From the NCBI GenBank assembly GCA_003554105.1, contig PWFQ01000010.1, positions 1 through 35,868 on the forward strand: a DNA stretch of 35,868 nucleotides, in the 5' to 3' direction. A model generated the notes under the pieces. It was not told where the DNA came from, made no database searches, and saw nothing but the letters and a program-made list of their open reading frames with translations. The stretch is from Clostridiaceae bacterium (GTDB taxonomy: Bacteria; Bacillota; Clostridia; Peptostreptococcales; T1SED10-28). Positions within the stretch are counted from its first letter, which is position 1; each line of letters opens with the position of its first letter. This document shows, piece by piece, positions 23,550-32,491 of the stretch. Made by a program: the position numbers and the translations under genes.

Positions 23550-25298
23550 TTACTCATTGTCAGAGCCAATCAAAAAGAGTACCTCTCCATAATATCGCTC
23601 ATCTCCTAAACGTGATGTTCTTTCAAAGTGATTGAGAATAATCTTCGCTTTGATGTTTTCTCCTCGCAGCTCGTAACTTGCCTCTTCCACGGTCAAGGGT
23701 TCATCGAATGTTTTATCGACTTCTTCAAGAGATTGTTGAAACTCCATTAGAGAATATTGAATCAGTGGCTGATCTCCTTCATTTTCCCGATAGATGACAA
23801 ACTCCTCGCTCTCTTCCATCCAGCCTACAATGTATACTTCTTCATCCAGAGAAAATTTCTTGCTGTATGGATTTTCATCGTTTGATCCCGGACTTCTTCC
23901 ATGGCTATCAAAACTGATCGGAACCAACACCTGGTATCCTTCTATGATGATCGTTGTATTGTGTTCCCTGCGGAAAGAAACAAACTCTCTCTCTTCCGGT
24001 GCTCCCCAGGGGTAATGAGGAAATCCGAAAACCTGTTCGAAATCTCGGTATAGTTGAAAATCTTCCGGTAACCACTCCACTCGACCCGCGGCTCCAATCC
24101 TGTCCAGATATTGAAGACTCTCTATAATGATGTCTTTTTCTTCCCGACTCAAGTCTTCCGCCTGCACGATTTCGCCATCAACAATCATATTATTCTCCTC
24201 AAGCACCTCCTCCGAACGTGTTTCCTGACTGCGGATGCTGTAAGAAAAAGCATCGATCGGCGGAATCAAAGAGATGAGGGAGAACACTATGAGAACGATG
24301 GCGATCCAATGATTTTTCTTTTCCCTGCTAAAACTTAACAGGACTGCCGCGATCACACTGAATACTCCATAGAGTATCGCATAATAACGACCATGAGTCA
24401 TTCCGCTCTCCTGAATTTTCAGGATGGATGCAATGGTCTGAAAAATAAAGATCACCAGAATAACCTTTGGAAAGATGGTCATAAACCGTTCCACGATTTT
24501 ATGATCCAGCGTACTGACCAGAAAGATGATCAGAAGTACAACGATCGAATAGGAAACCAGCATGGGTTCCAGGAGATTGTCCGTCCAAAATCCTGCACGA
24601 AGATTCGTTACAATATAAGTGACAAGAATTAATGTAAACACACCCAGCAAGGGAATTGCCACATACGTTAAGAGGTTGGCAAAGAATTTCGGTGCTTCAA
24701 ACCGATCCTCCATTGAAAGGAAAAAAATCGGTGCAAACAGGATAAAAATAATATTGGCAAAATGTCCGTAAAGATTATTGTAAATGGAAAACAGCAGTTG
24801 ATCGGTCGCTCCCAGGATGGCTGCAATCCCTGCAAAAATAACTGCGGAAAAAAGGATTGTTGTAAAGAATGACTTTACTGCAGCCATCAAGTAATGATTG
24901 ATGTCCTTCTCTCTCTTCATTGAAGGTATCAGCACATAAGAAACAACAAAAATGAGAGTGATTACGGTAGTTCTTGTGAGAATTATTTGATTCATGAATT
25001 CAATGTTTCTCATCCCCAAATAATAGATCCCCGTAAGAAGAAAAGCGAATCCTGTCGCAAAAAATCCTTTCGTTCGGTCATTCAGAAATTCTTCTGTAAC
25101 AAGTTGAGCAACAACCGTTGCCATTGCACCGACGAGAAAGGTCATTAAGAGTCTTTCCAAAAGAATCTCCGAACCTCTTTCGATCATAATGATATTTGTA
25201 ATCATGGCAGCAACCAGAAAACCGGTTGTGAAAGGATAACGGTTGATGGTTTTAATCATTTCCCGGGTGCTGTTTTTTATAATGAATTTGATTTTCAT
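23550..25298 (-). CDS. DUF4153 family polytopic membrane protein
   Basis: A 582-residue protein. The first 370 residues contain about 10-12 membrane segments; the remaining 210 are hydrophilic (from SIRSQETRSEEVLEENN) and probably extracytoplasmic. The membrane part resembles DUF4153 proteins, whose function is unknown. The ATG at 25298 follows AAAGGA; 32 further upstream codons in frame lack a ribosome site and overlap a terminator region. Because it is convergent with the ECF sigma/anti-sigma pair, it may act in the same envelope response, but nothing in the sequence proves this. Confidence 0.72.
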   Translation of the reverse strand: MKIKFIIKNSTREMIKTINRYPFTTGFLVAAMITNIIMIERGSEILLERLLMTFLVGAMATVVAQLVTEEFLNDRTKGFFATGFAFLLTGIYYLGMRNIEFMNQIILTRTTVITLIFVVSYVLIPSMKREKDINHYLMAAVKSFFTTILFSAVIFAGIAAILGATDQLLFSIYNNLYGHFANIIFILFAPIFFLSMEDRFEAPKFFANLLTYVAIPLLGVFTLILVTYIVTNLRAGFWTDNLLEPMLVSYSIVVLLIIFLVSTLDHKIVERFMTIFPKVILVIFIFQTIASILKIQESGMTHGRYYAILYGVFSVIAAVLLSFSREKKNHWIAIVLIVFSLISLIPPIDAFSYSIRSQETRSEEVLEENNMIVDGEIVQAEDLSREEKDIIIESLQYLDRIGAAGRVEWLPEDFQLYRDFEQVFGFPHYPWGAPEEREFVSFRREHNTTIIIEGYQVLVPISFDSHGRSPGSNDENPYSKKFSLDEEVYIVGWMEESEEFVIYRENEGDQPLIQYSLMEFQQSLEEVDKTFDEPLTVEEASYELRGENIKAKIILNHFERTSRLGDERYYGEVLFLIGSDNE

Positions 25299-25391
25299 CT
25301 TCTCAAGTCCTTTCTTATCAATGTTTTTCACTTTCTCATTTTCTCGTCCGGGAATTCTATTTATACCCGAATCCAACCGGAAGTATCCGGA

Positions 25392-25428
25392 CACAAAAAA
25401 TAAACCCTTCCTGAGAGAGGGTTTATTT
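25392..25428 (-). terminator. Intrinsic terminator of the transporter operon
   Basis: On the minus strand AAATAAACCC (25428-25419) and GGGTTTATTT (25407-25398) form a perfect 10-bp stem, followed by TTGTG and preceded by the permease stop at 25455. Confidence 0.85.
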
Positions 25429-25454
25429 CATCTTTTTTACTCTAATAGCAATCC

Positions 25455-26384
25455 CTAAGAGCTTTCTTTTACAGGACGCACCCAGGTTTTCAGAAAATCC
25501 GCTAATTGATAGAGGAGAAAATAGAAGACTCCCATTGCAACGATAAACAGGCTGAATGCAATTCCCGCCCGATGAACATTCCCCATGGAATTCGTGTAGA
25601 ATTCCACTAAGTAATAGGCGAGCCCCGGAAAATAAAACATCCGTTCAATAATGACAATACTGGAAAACATCATCACAAGAATTGTGGGCAAGGCTCCGAA
25701 AAGATCAAGTATGATTCCTCGGAGATAATGCACTCGAAAGAGCCGAAAAGATGAGCATCCCTTTCCTCTTGCAACACGAATGTAAGGCTGGTTCTGCTGG
25801 TCCTGAATGGATTCCGCCGTGGTTTTTGCAATATAGGCACCGGGCAGTATGGAAATTGCAATAATCGGATAAATGGCATTCATCCACGTTCTATAGCCGC
25901 CATGGGGGATCGGAGAGTATCCATTGGTATAAAGATACGTAGCCAGCACTTGAATTCCTAAAATGATTAAGATTTCAGGCATGGAGAAGGGTAGAATTTT
26001 CTGCAGTGATTTTAATGTTCCCTTCTGATGAATCTTTCGGCGATCAAGAACTCCTTTGGGAATCCCCCAGAGAAGCCCGAGTAAAAGTCCGAAGGTAAAG
26101 ACCGAAAAACTTCGCAGAGAAGAGATAAGAAGCATCCCGCCAAGTGTTCCCCGATCCATGTCAACCAAAAATATCCGCCCTGTAAAAAACAAATTAAGGT
26201 TTTCCACAGCATTGTTTCGAATTTGTCTCCAGGTTGTATTGATTGCAATATCCCCATCTACATAGTCGAAGTTAAAGTTTACAGGGACACTTGTAATTAA
26301 TAGCAGGATGATAATCACCAGTAAAAGAAAGAACCCTTTTTTCAGTGTTTTTTTATAAATCGCTTTTTTTACTTCACTTTTCAT
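25455..26384 (-). CDS. Opp/Dpp-type ABC transporter permease (OppB-like)
   Basis: A 309-residue inner-membrane protein with an N-terminal membrane segment (about 15-36), an extracytoplasmic loop and five further segments. The ABC permease coupling region is visible as YIRVARGKGCSSFRLFRVHYLRG (about residues 200-223), followed by LPTILVMMFSSIVIIERMFYFPGLAYYL, typical of the OppB/DppB subgroup (cited by position). The ATG at 26384 follows GGAGGGGG. It is the last gene of the operon and partners the OppC-like fusion just upstream. No peptide-binding protein or OppD/F ATPase gene is in the cluster. Confidence 0.85.
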   Translation of the reverse strand: MKSEVKKAIYKKTLKKGFFLLLVIIILLLITSVPVNFNFDYVDGDIAINTTWRQIRNNAVENLNLFFTGRIFLVDMDRGTLGGMLLISSLRSFSVFTFGLLLGLLWGIPKGVLDRRKIHQKGTLKSLQKILPFSMPEILIILGIQVLATYLYTNGYSPIPHGGYRTWMNAIYPIIAISILPGAYIAKTTAESIQDQQNQPYIRVARGKGCSSFRLFRVHYLRGIILDLFGALPTILVMMFSSIVIIERMFYFPGLAYYLVEFYTNSMGNVHRAGIAFSLFIVAMGVFYFLLYQLADFLKTWVRPVKESS

Positions 26385-26397
26385 GATTCTCCCCCTC

Positions 26398-28308
26398 CTA
26401 ATCAAACAGATCTGTCATGGTAATAAAATCTACGATAAACTGCCCCTGCTTTTTCATAAATTCAAAATTCACATCGAAAAGCTCATTGGATTCATCTTCC
26501 ATAAACTGATAATATTCCTGTCCGATCATCAGAGAATATCGGGAATTTAAATAAAGACTGACAACTGCTCCCGAACCCCGCATATTCATAGAAAAATGAT
26601 GACGCAAATCCACCTTCTCCAAATTTTCCTGAATACTGTGCATTAGACTCTGAAACTGAATATGCTGTGCACGGGATGAATAGAGGCTGACCTGTAAGCT
26701 TCTTTGCTCAACATTAGGTGCATAACCCATATCAATATATACATAATCGGTTTGATTATGGGGAAACACCGGCCGGACCATATAACGGTTAGGCTCTGCC
26801 ATATTCACCATCTCTCCCCCTCCATCCCAAAAAACAATCAGCGTTGTTTGTGAAAGAGGTTCATCAGTATTGATTAGTGTTTCAGCAAGGGCCAGGTTGT
26901 TCGCAGCAGCTGTTGCTCTTGTAAGTGAACTGAGTTTGTCGTCTTCAAAGATCCCGTCGTAGCGGGCTCCTATGATAATAATATAATCCTTTCGCAGATC
27001 CTCTTTGCCTGAACTGACCCGTTCCCAGTTTTCTCCGGGAATGACCCCAACAAGCGTTTCTCCTTCACTATCCATTCCGTACCCCTCTTCCGGAAAAGAA
27101 AGAAGACCAATCCGTTTCATTTCATCAATGATATATTCTCTTACACCATCTTCACCCTTTTCTTGGTGAGTCATTGCTTCCAGGTGATTTACAGCACGAT
27201 GGTCATTAAATGCATATAGGCTCTCGGCATTCGGGTAAAATACAAAAAACAATAGAAGAACCAGTGCGGAGCTCTTGATAAGAACCGGGCGATAAAACCG
27301 TCGTAGATTTTTCACCTGTTCCAGATACAGCTTTGGTGAGAGTTGATAACCAAGTCTTCTTATTATCGATACAACGCGGGAATCCCGCTTATTGAACTCT
27401 TCTTTTAATCCTTCTCCCAAAAGGTTGAAACCTGTTATTCCAATGAAAAATGCCAGTGAAGGAAAAAAGACCAGCCAATAGTTTCCCCGCGAAATATCAA
27501 TTGCTGCTCTTGAAAGCATACTGGACCATTCAGGATCCAAAGAGGTAAACCATGAAGGATTTCCGTCAATAATCATTGCTCCCTGCCTGGGCCCGATGAA
27601 CACACCAAGAATACTGAGCTGTGCCAAAAGGAAGAGGATCAGACCCATCTCCAGAAAGCCCCAGCTGATCAGTGAAGGTGTCAAATGAGGAATCACATTT
27701 TGTCGAACAATTTCCCCACGGGTTTTACCAAGTGCAATTTCCCCTTCGATAAACTCCTCACCTAAGATTTTCGTCGTTTTCTCTTCCACAAGACTGGCTA
27801 ATTTCGGCCAGCCGACAAAGGTCAGAATGAAGATAAAAATCGGCATCGATTGACTCAGGGGCAGATTTCTTATGTACTCGATGTTTAAGATCACAAAACA
27901 CAGAATAAGACTGGGGATTGTTGTAAAAATCGAGTTCGCCACCCGAAGGATTTTTGGAATGTACCGCACTCTCATTCCTGCGAGCAGTCCGATGGGTAAC
28001 CCCACTAGAATTCGGAAAAAGGAAACCCAAAAAACACAGGTAAGAGTGACCTTCGTACCATGAATAATTCGCGTATACACATCCCGACTGATTTCATCGG
28101 TCCCTAATAGTGCTTGACTGCTTGGTGGATGAGGAGCAGAACGAAACTCACGAACCGCTTCTCCATTCTGTTCAACTTCGTGGACCTGAATTCGGCCAAG
28201 GCGCAGGTTCGGATCGTTGTTTGAAAAAATCCTTGGGAAAAAGGACATTAACAGCAAAGTCGCAACAATGAAAACTCCCAGAATCAGAGTGATGTTCATT
28301 TTTTTCAA
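26398..28308 (-). CDS. OppC-like ABC permease fused to a degenerate M28-peptidase-like domain
   Basis: A 636-residue fusion. Residues about 1-310 form an OppC/DppC-type permease with segments LGTDEISRDVYTRII and GEIALGKTRGEIVRQNVIPH (coupling loop). A further membrane segment (about 346-360) leads to an extracytoplasmic M28-like domain (about 375-630). There, the metal-binding AHYD of M28 enzymes is ARYDG (448-452), the GADDN-type segment is replaced by TRATAAANN, and the catalytic EE pair reads GGGEM after VFWD. Catalysis is therefore unlikely; peptide binding is a possible role. I prefer the TTG at 28308, eight bases after GGGAGG; the ATG at 28332 precedes that site. The gene lies 13 bases from the OppB-like gene. 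Confidence 0.8.
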   Translation of the reverse strand: MKKMNITLILGVFIVATLLLMSFFPRIFSNNDPNLRLGRIQVHEVEQNGEAVREFRSAPHPPSSQALLGTDEISRDVYTRIIHGTKVTLTCVFWVSFFRILVGLPIGLLAGMRVRYIPKILRVANSIFTTIPSLILCFVILNIEYIRNLPLSQSMPIFIFILTFVGWPKLASLVEEKTTKILGEEFIEGEIALGKTRGEIVRQNVIPHLTPSLISWGFLEMGLILFLLAQLSILGVFIGPRQGAMIIDGNPSWFTSLDPEWSSMLSRAAIDISRGNYWLVFFPSLAFFIGITGFNLLGEGLKEEFNKRDSRVVSIIRRLGYQLSPKLYLEQVKNLRRFYRPVLIKSSALVLLLFFVFYPNAESLYAFNDHRAVNHLEAMTHQEKGEDGVREYIIDEMKRIGLLSFPEEGYGMDSEGETLVGVIPGENWERVSSGKEDLRKDYIIIIGARYDGIFEDDKLSSLTRATAAANNLALAETLINTDEPLSQTTLIVFWDGGGEMVNMAEPNRYMVRPVFPHNQTDYVYIDMGYAPNVEQRSLQVSLYSSRAQHIQFQSLMHSIQENLEKVDLRHHFSMNMRGSGAVVSLYLNSRYSLMIGQEYYQFMEDESNELFDVNFEFMKKQGQFIVDFITMTDLFD

Positions 28309-28369
28309 GATGCTTACCTCCCTTTCATTCAATCAATCCTAAATACGAAAGATAAAAAGAATTGGTTGC

Positions 28370-29806
28370 CTATTCCCGGTTTTTTTCAGTTTGCCGAAAA
28401 AAATTATCTCCCAGGGCAGCATTCCCCACTTTGTGAACTGACCCGTCCTTGATCCATAAAATACGGTCTGCCATGGATTTGGCCCAGCGTTGATCATGGG
28501 TTGCCGTAACAATCGTAATCTGCTTTTCCCGATTTTGTTTCAACAGATATTCAGCGATCATCTCAAGACCACGGCCATCCTGACCCACTGTGGGTTCATC
28601 CAGAAGGACAATTTCAGGATCCATCGCCATAACTGCAGCAATGGTCAATCGTCTTTTCTGCCCCTCTGAGAGACTTTGAGGGTGACGGTCCAATAATTCC
28701 TTCAACTGAAAGGCTTCTATGATTTCACGAATCAGTTTCTCGCCTTTTCCCTTTAATGCAATCTCCTCATAAACCGTCGGCATAAAAAGTTGGTAATTCG
28801 GATTTTGAAAAATCATTCCCACCTGATTGAACCATTCTTTTTCATTAATTCCTTTTACACAAACTCTTCCCCCGGTGGGTTTAAGAAGTCGCCCCATCAC
28901 TTTTAACAACGTGGTCTTCCCTGAACCGTTATCTCCGAGAATCATCAAACGCTCTCCGTGATACAGGGTGAGGTCCACATCATTAAGTGCTTCATGACGA
29001 TCAAGCTCCATAGTGACGTTTTGAAAAACAATCAATGGATTGAGGAATTGACCGGTTCTTCTATAGGTTTGAAAGACGGGCAGATGCTTCAGGATCTCTT
29101 TTTTTTCTTCAAATACCTCAAGATTTCCCTGCTCCAACCAGGCAGTTCGGTCAACCTGATCAAAAATCTCTTCAATACGATGTTCCACGATTAAAATTGC
29201 ATAGCCCTTATTTTTAAGACGATTCAGGAGAGAAAGCAGGGTTTTCATGCCATCAAAGTCCAAATGGGCAAAGGGTTCGTCGAATAAAAGAATTCTTTGT
29301 TTCATGCAAAGGATGGCTGCAGTAATCACCCTCTGCATTTCTCCGCCAGAAAGCTTCCTGGTTTGAGAAGACAGATTCAGATGTAATAATCCTGCTTTCT
29401 CATGAATTTCCTCTTCAATAATCTCCGGTGAAAAGTTCCGATTCTCACATCCGAAGGCCAGTTCATCTTCCACCTTTTGATGGATAATTTGATTTTCTGC
29501 ATTCTGTAAAACCGAACCTAAATACCGGCTTCTTTCTCCCGGCTTAAGATTTGTGACATCCTGTCCATCAAGGTGCACTTGACCCTCTGCAATCCCCCCC
29601 ATCATATGAGGCAGGATACCGCTAATCATCGATACAAGGGTGGATTTCCCTTCTCCGGACAAACCTCCCAGAACCATGATCTCTCCATATTGAAGAGTGA
29701 GATTGATATTTTTCAAAACCGGCGGACTTTCATTTGCGAATCGAAAAGACAGGTTGCAAAGTTCAATTGCCGATGATTTTTTAGCGAAACCTTTGATTTT
29801 ATCCAT
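28370..29806 (-). CDS. Energy-coupling factor transporter double ATPase (EcfA1-EcfA2 fusion)
   Basis: A 478-residue protein with two ABC ATPase domains in tandem. Domain 1 has Walker A GLSGEGKST, signature LSGGEMQR and Walker B ILLFDEP. Domain 2 has Walker A GDNGSGKTT, signature LSEGQKRR and Walker B IVLLDEPT. All nucleotide-binding motifs look intact. Such fused ATPases drive group I or II ECF vitamin and micronutrient importers. The ATG at 29806 follows GGAG. It overlaps the EcfT gene by eight bases and lies 60 bases before the OppC-like fusion. Whether it also powers the two Opp-type permeases is unknown. Confidence 0.92.
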   Translation of the reverse strand: MDKIKGFAKKSSAIELCNLSFRFANESPPVLKNINLTLQYGEIMVLGGLSGEGKSTLVSMISGILPHMMGGIAEGQVHLDGQDVTNLKPGERSRYLGSVLQNAENQIIHQKVEDELAFGCENRNFSPEIIEEEIHEKAGLLHLNLSSQTRKLSGGEMQRVITAAILCMKQRILLFDEPFAHLDFDGMKTLLSLLNRLKNKGYAILIVEHRIEEIFDQVDRTAWLEQGNLEVFEEKKEILKHLPVFQTYRRTGQFLNPLIVFQNVTMELDRHEALNDVDLTLYHGERLMILGDNGSGKTTLLKVMGRLLKPTGGRVCVKGINEKEWFNQVGMIFQNPNYQLFMPTVYEEIALKGKGEKLIREIIEAFQLKELLDRHPQSLSEGQKRRLTIAAVMAMDPEIVLLDEPTVGQDGRGLEMIAEYLLKQNREKQITIVTATHDQRWAKSMADRILWIKDGSVHKVGNAALGDNFFRQTEKNRE

Positions 29807-30479
29807 AAATCAACACTCCAATCATCAGCAGGATTGTCAGTATGGTGTAAATGAAATCGCGAAGAGAAAAACGAATCCGGCGATAGACGCTTTGTTTCTT
29901 TTCTTCTACTGAAAACCCTCTGGTTTCCACAGAAATCGCCATGGTATCGGACATTCCCACTATCCGGATTAGGAGAGGAATCATAAATCCGCGGTATAAT
30001 GTTCTTCGTTCCTTTACCCCGAAACGAATTCCTCTTGTTTTCATTGCATGAACAATCTGTTTCATTTCAGCGATGAGAAGTGGGATAAATCGAAGGGTGA
30101 TCAGTACTCCAAGGCTCAGTACTTTCGGAAAACCCCATTGAGCAAACACGCGGAGAAGGTTGATGGGTGGTGTCCCCACCATTGGTGTTGAGGAAAAAGC
30201 CAGAAGCAGGATTCGACCAAAGGTTTGAATTGCCGGAAGATAATCTCCTGATGTGAGCCACACACCGCTTCCGACAAGGAGCCCAATGAGTGCAAAAGGA
30301 GGCAGAAGTTTCAAAAGGGTTTTCAGATGACCAAAAGCAGAGTACAAAAGAGTCAACCCCAGAAATAGATAAATTAATGCAATTTCCTTCGCCAAAAACA
30401 AACCGAAGGCAAAAATAATAATGGAAAACAGGAAGCTTACCAGGGGATAAATAGGTTTTTTTACGTGAAAGGTTTCCAT
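29799..30479 (-). CDS. Energy-coupling factor transporter transmembrane protein EcfT
   Basis: A 226-residue protein with five or six membrane segments and the two short coupling motifs of EcfT (AMKTRGIRFG and SVETRGFS), which contact the ATPases. It connects the S component to EcfA. The ATG at 30479 overlaps the stop codon of the S-component gene by one base (TAATG), and its 3' end overlaps ecfA, so the three genes are translationally coupled. Confidence 0.9.
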   Translation of the reverse strand: METFHVKKPIYPLVSFLFSIIIFAFGLFLAKEIALIYLFLGLTLLYSAFGHLKTLLKLLPPFALIGLLVGSGVWLTSGDYLPAIQTFGRILLLAFSSTPMVGTPPINLLRVFAQWGFPKVLSLGVLITLRFIPLLIAEMKQIVHAMKTRGIRFGVKERRTLYRGFMIPLLIRIVGMSDTMAISVETRGFSVEEKKQSVYRRIRFSLRDFIYTILTILLMIGVLIYG

Positions 30480-31021
30480 TAGAGCTTCCCCGCCTTCTTA
30501 AGCTCCAAGCCTGCTTTTTCTCCAACCCGACTGCTTACAAACCCCAAAATGATGGTCCCAAAGGTAAACAGTACTGCCAATATAGGATTGGATAAAATCT
30601 CCTGCAAAGTCATTCCATGAATCATCATTGTAAAAATCAGAGTGGAAGGCATCGTAAAAGGAATAAACATTGTTGCAGCAAGAATTCTCGCCTGCCTGAT
30701 CTCATAGCTGCGAAAAATGATCAGCGTCAGTATTTCACTCGCCATCGCACCGAAAAATACAGTGAAAAACATAACCGGTGCCATAAACAATAATATTGAA
30801 GCATGAAATAATCCCATCAGGGTGAGGGTACCAAACTTCCTCACTTTCATAATTCCAATAATTGCAAAAAATCCGTAGAAAATCGAAGAAACCAGGTTTC
30901 TCGCACCAAAAAGAGTCACCGACATTACTAAAGGCATTGTAACAAGTCCAGCCAATGTCAGTGCCCCGGATAGAATTGCTATAAAAATGATTTCCCGAAC
31001 AGTAAACTTTTGTACCAACAT
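30479..31021 (-). CDS. ECF transporter S component, MptD/Trep_Strep-like
   Basis: A 180-residue membrane protein with five or six hydrophobic segments. Its arrangement and the blocks SVTLFGARNLVSSIFYGFFA and IPFTMPSTLIF resemble the MptD-type putative S components, which bind the transported solute. The ligand is not known. The ATG at 31021 follows AAGGGGG; an upstream frame extension of 22 codons is lysine-rich and lacks a ribosome site. It is the first gene of the ECF and permease operon. Confidence 0.78.
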   Translation of the reverse strand: MLVQKFTVREIIFIAILSGALTLAGLVTMPLVMSVTLFGARNLVSSIFYGFFAIIGIMKVRKFGTLTLMGLFHASILLFMAPVMFFTVFFGAMASEILTLIIFRSYEIRQARILAATMFIPFTMPSTLIFTMMIHGMTLQEILSNPILAVLFTFGTIILGFVSSRVGEKAGLELKKAGKL

Positions 31022-31052
31022 GGTGTCCCCCTTAAAATGATCTTTCTTTTTC

Positions 31053-31061
31053 AGTATATCA
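31053..31061 (-). promoter_or_regulatory. Extended -10 promoter of the ECF/permease operon
   Basis: On the minus strand TGATATACT gives a TGnTATACT extended -10, about 30 bases before the S-component start. No good -35 is seen at the expected distance, which is usual for extended -10 promoters. Confidence 0.5.
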
Positions 31062-31093
31062 CATTTGTTTTTCTCTTTTTCCCACATATTTTA

Positions 31094-32068
31094 TTAACGA
31101 AGTCGATCATGATACTCTCCGAGGGTGACAAAGGAAAAACCTTTTTTCCGCAGTCGTTCAACGCCTTTTTCTACCCCTTCCGCAATGGGTTTATCAGGAT
31201 GGTTCATGTGAAAGAGAATAATTGCACCGGGTTCAGCAGTTTCCATGGATCTTATAATCTGCTCTTTCGTGAAGGTTGCACCTGCATCGCCAAGCACATT
31301 ATAATTCACAGGAATCAGTCCTAACTTCTTGATCAAATCAACAGCTACATCATCATAATATGCTGTGCCCGATCGAAAATATCTTGGCGTCTGACCACTT
31401 TTTGACCTGATCAAATCCTGGTTAAGCATAATCTCATCATATGCCTCCTCAATCGATCTTGTTCCGGGAATTCCATAGGCCTTTTCTCCGTTCACCGAAA
31501 GGGGTTTATGTCGATACCCATGATTTGCGACTTCAAAAAGTGGATCCTGTGCCAAGTCAGTAAATATTTCAGGGTGATCCTTGATCCACACTCCTGTAAA
31601 AAATAAGGTCGCTGAGATTTTCTCCTCCCGCAAAAACTTTATCAAGGATTCATCATAGGCCATTCCCGGTGTGCCTCCGCACGCATCAAAGGTTAGAGCA
31701 ATGATCTTCTCTGAAGTATCAATATGAGTGATCACACCGGGAAGCTTTTCGCCCCAAAGAGTCGCTGATTTCCCTTTGAAATCTTTAAGAACTTCCTTTC
31801 TTGAAGGTGCCTGATGATCCCGACTATTTCCGATATCTGATTCGGCTTGATCCAACTCCTCTTCACCATTTGAAACCTCACGCTCATTTTCGGATTCATG
31901 ACTCTCGTGTTCAACCTCCGGCTGCTCTTCTTCCGGGTCTTCTGTCGGAAGCTCAACTGATGAATCCTTCTGATCAGTTCCACAGGATGGTAAAATGGAT
32001 ATGACAATCAAAAAGATGATGATGAAAAACAGCTTTTTCATTTTCCCGGTTTTACTTTTCCTCGCCAT
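31094..32068 (-). CDS. Polysaccharide deacetylase family lipoprotein (NodB domain)
   Basis: A 324-residue secreted enzyme that probably removes N-acetyl groups from peptidoglycan or another surface polysaccharide. A signal peptide (residues about 10-28) ends in a lipobox (ILPSCG). An acidic linker rich in E and S follows, to about residue 90. The NodB domain shows ALTFDACGG (metal-binding Asp), VANHGYRH (HxxxH-type metal site) and YFRSGTAYYDDV, ending with GAIILFHMNH. The ATG at 32068 lies eight bases after AAAGGG; a GTG three codons earlier overlaps that site. Confidence 0.9.
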   Translation of the reverse strand: MARKSKTGKMKKLFFIIIFLIVISILPSCGTDQKDSSVELPTEDPEEEQPEVEHESHESENEREVSNGEEELDQAESDIGNSRDHQAPSRKEVLKDFKGKSATLWGEKLPGVITHIDTSEKIIALTFDACGGTPGMAYDESLIKFLREEKISATLFFTGVWIKDHPEIFTDLAQDPLFEVANHGYRHKPLSVNGEKAYGIPGTRSIEEAYDEIMLNQDLIRSKSGQTPRYFRSGTAYYDDVAVDLIKKLGLIPVNYNVLGDAGATFTKEQIIRSMETAEPGAIILFHMNHPDKPIAEGVEKGVERLRKKGFSFVTLGEYHDRLR

Positions 32069-32197
32069 GGTTCTCACCCTTTCATTGTTACAATCTATAT
32101 TCGATAATAAATGCCTTATTGTCCTTGATCAGTTATTTTGATTTTCTTTCTTTCCTTTGCGTCGAACCATAAAAACCCATAATAGTAATCCTAGAAT

Positions 32198-32386
32198 TTA
32201 AATACCGATAAGAGCAGGTGCTAAAAACATCAATAAAGACACGGTTCCATAACCAGGAAGAACAAGCCATTCCTCATCAAATATCAGTTTCTGATCCGAA
32301 GGCCGAATGGTTGGTGGTCCTGCATTGGCCCATGGAATAACTCCTGACATTAATAAGAATACGCTCGCCGCCAATAATTTCTTCAA
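32198..32386 (-). CDS. Small exported membrane protein, probably interrupted by an in-frame ochre codon
   Basis: The 62-residue product starts with a signal peptide (MKKLLAASVFLLMSGVIPW, then ANA as a likely cleavage site), has a short ectodomain and ends inside a hydrophobic segment (VSLLMFLAPALIGI). The start is TTG at 32386, seven bases after GAGGAGG. Past the TAA (32200-32198), the same frame continues for 22 residues, ILGLLLWVFMVRRKGKKENQ and two more Asn, to TGA at 32129. Joined, the two parts give one membrane helix and a positively charged tail, a normal type I layout. So the gene looks cut by a single stop codon. I do not recognise the family. Confidence 0.6.
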   Translation of the reverse strand: MKKLLAASVFLLMSGVIPWANAGPPTIRPSDQKLIFDEEWLVLPGYGTVSLLMFLAPALIGI

Positions 32387-32412
32387 TGTCTTTCCTCCTC
32401 TTTTCTTCTCTC

Positions 32413-32418
32413 ATTATA
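32413..32418 (-). promoter_or_regulatory. -10 element of the small membrane protein gene
   Basis: A perfect TATAAT on the minus strand, about 30 bases before the TTG start. The -35 region overlaps the T-tract of the terminator of the upstream gene and is poor (TTTTGT). Confidence 0.45.
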
Positions 32419-32428
32419 TTCCATTTTC

Positions 32429-32472
32429 AAAAAAAACAAAACATCCCCGACTAATTCTCTTTCGAGGATGTT
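32429..32472 (-). terminator. Intrinsic terminator of the PAS/GGDEF/HD-GYP gene
   Basis: On the minus strand AACATCC (32472-32466) pairs with GGATGTT (32446-32440), extended by TCG/CGG, followed by TTGTTTTTTTT. Confidence 0.75.
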
Positions 32473-32491
32473 CATTTTTCCCTTGCTCTGC

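Noticed and set aside
32198-32200. Decoding of the in-frame stop in the small membrane protein as a special amino acid
   Set aside because: The codon is UAA, which is not used for Sec (UGA) or pyrrolysine (UAG); a mutation or base error is simpler.
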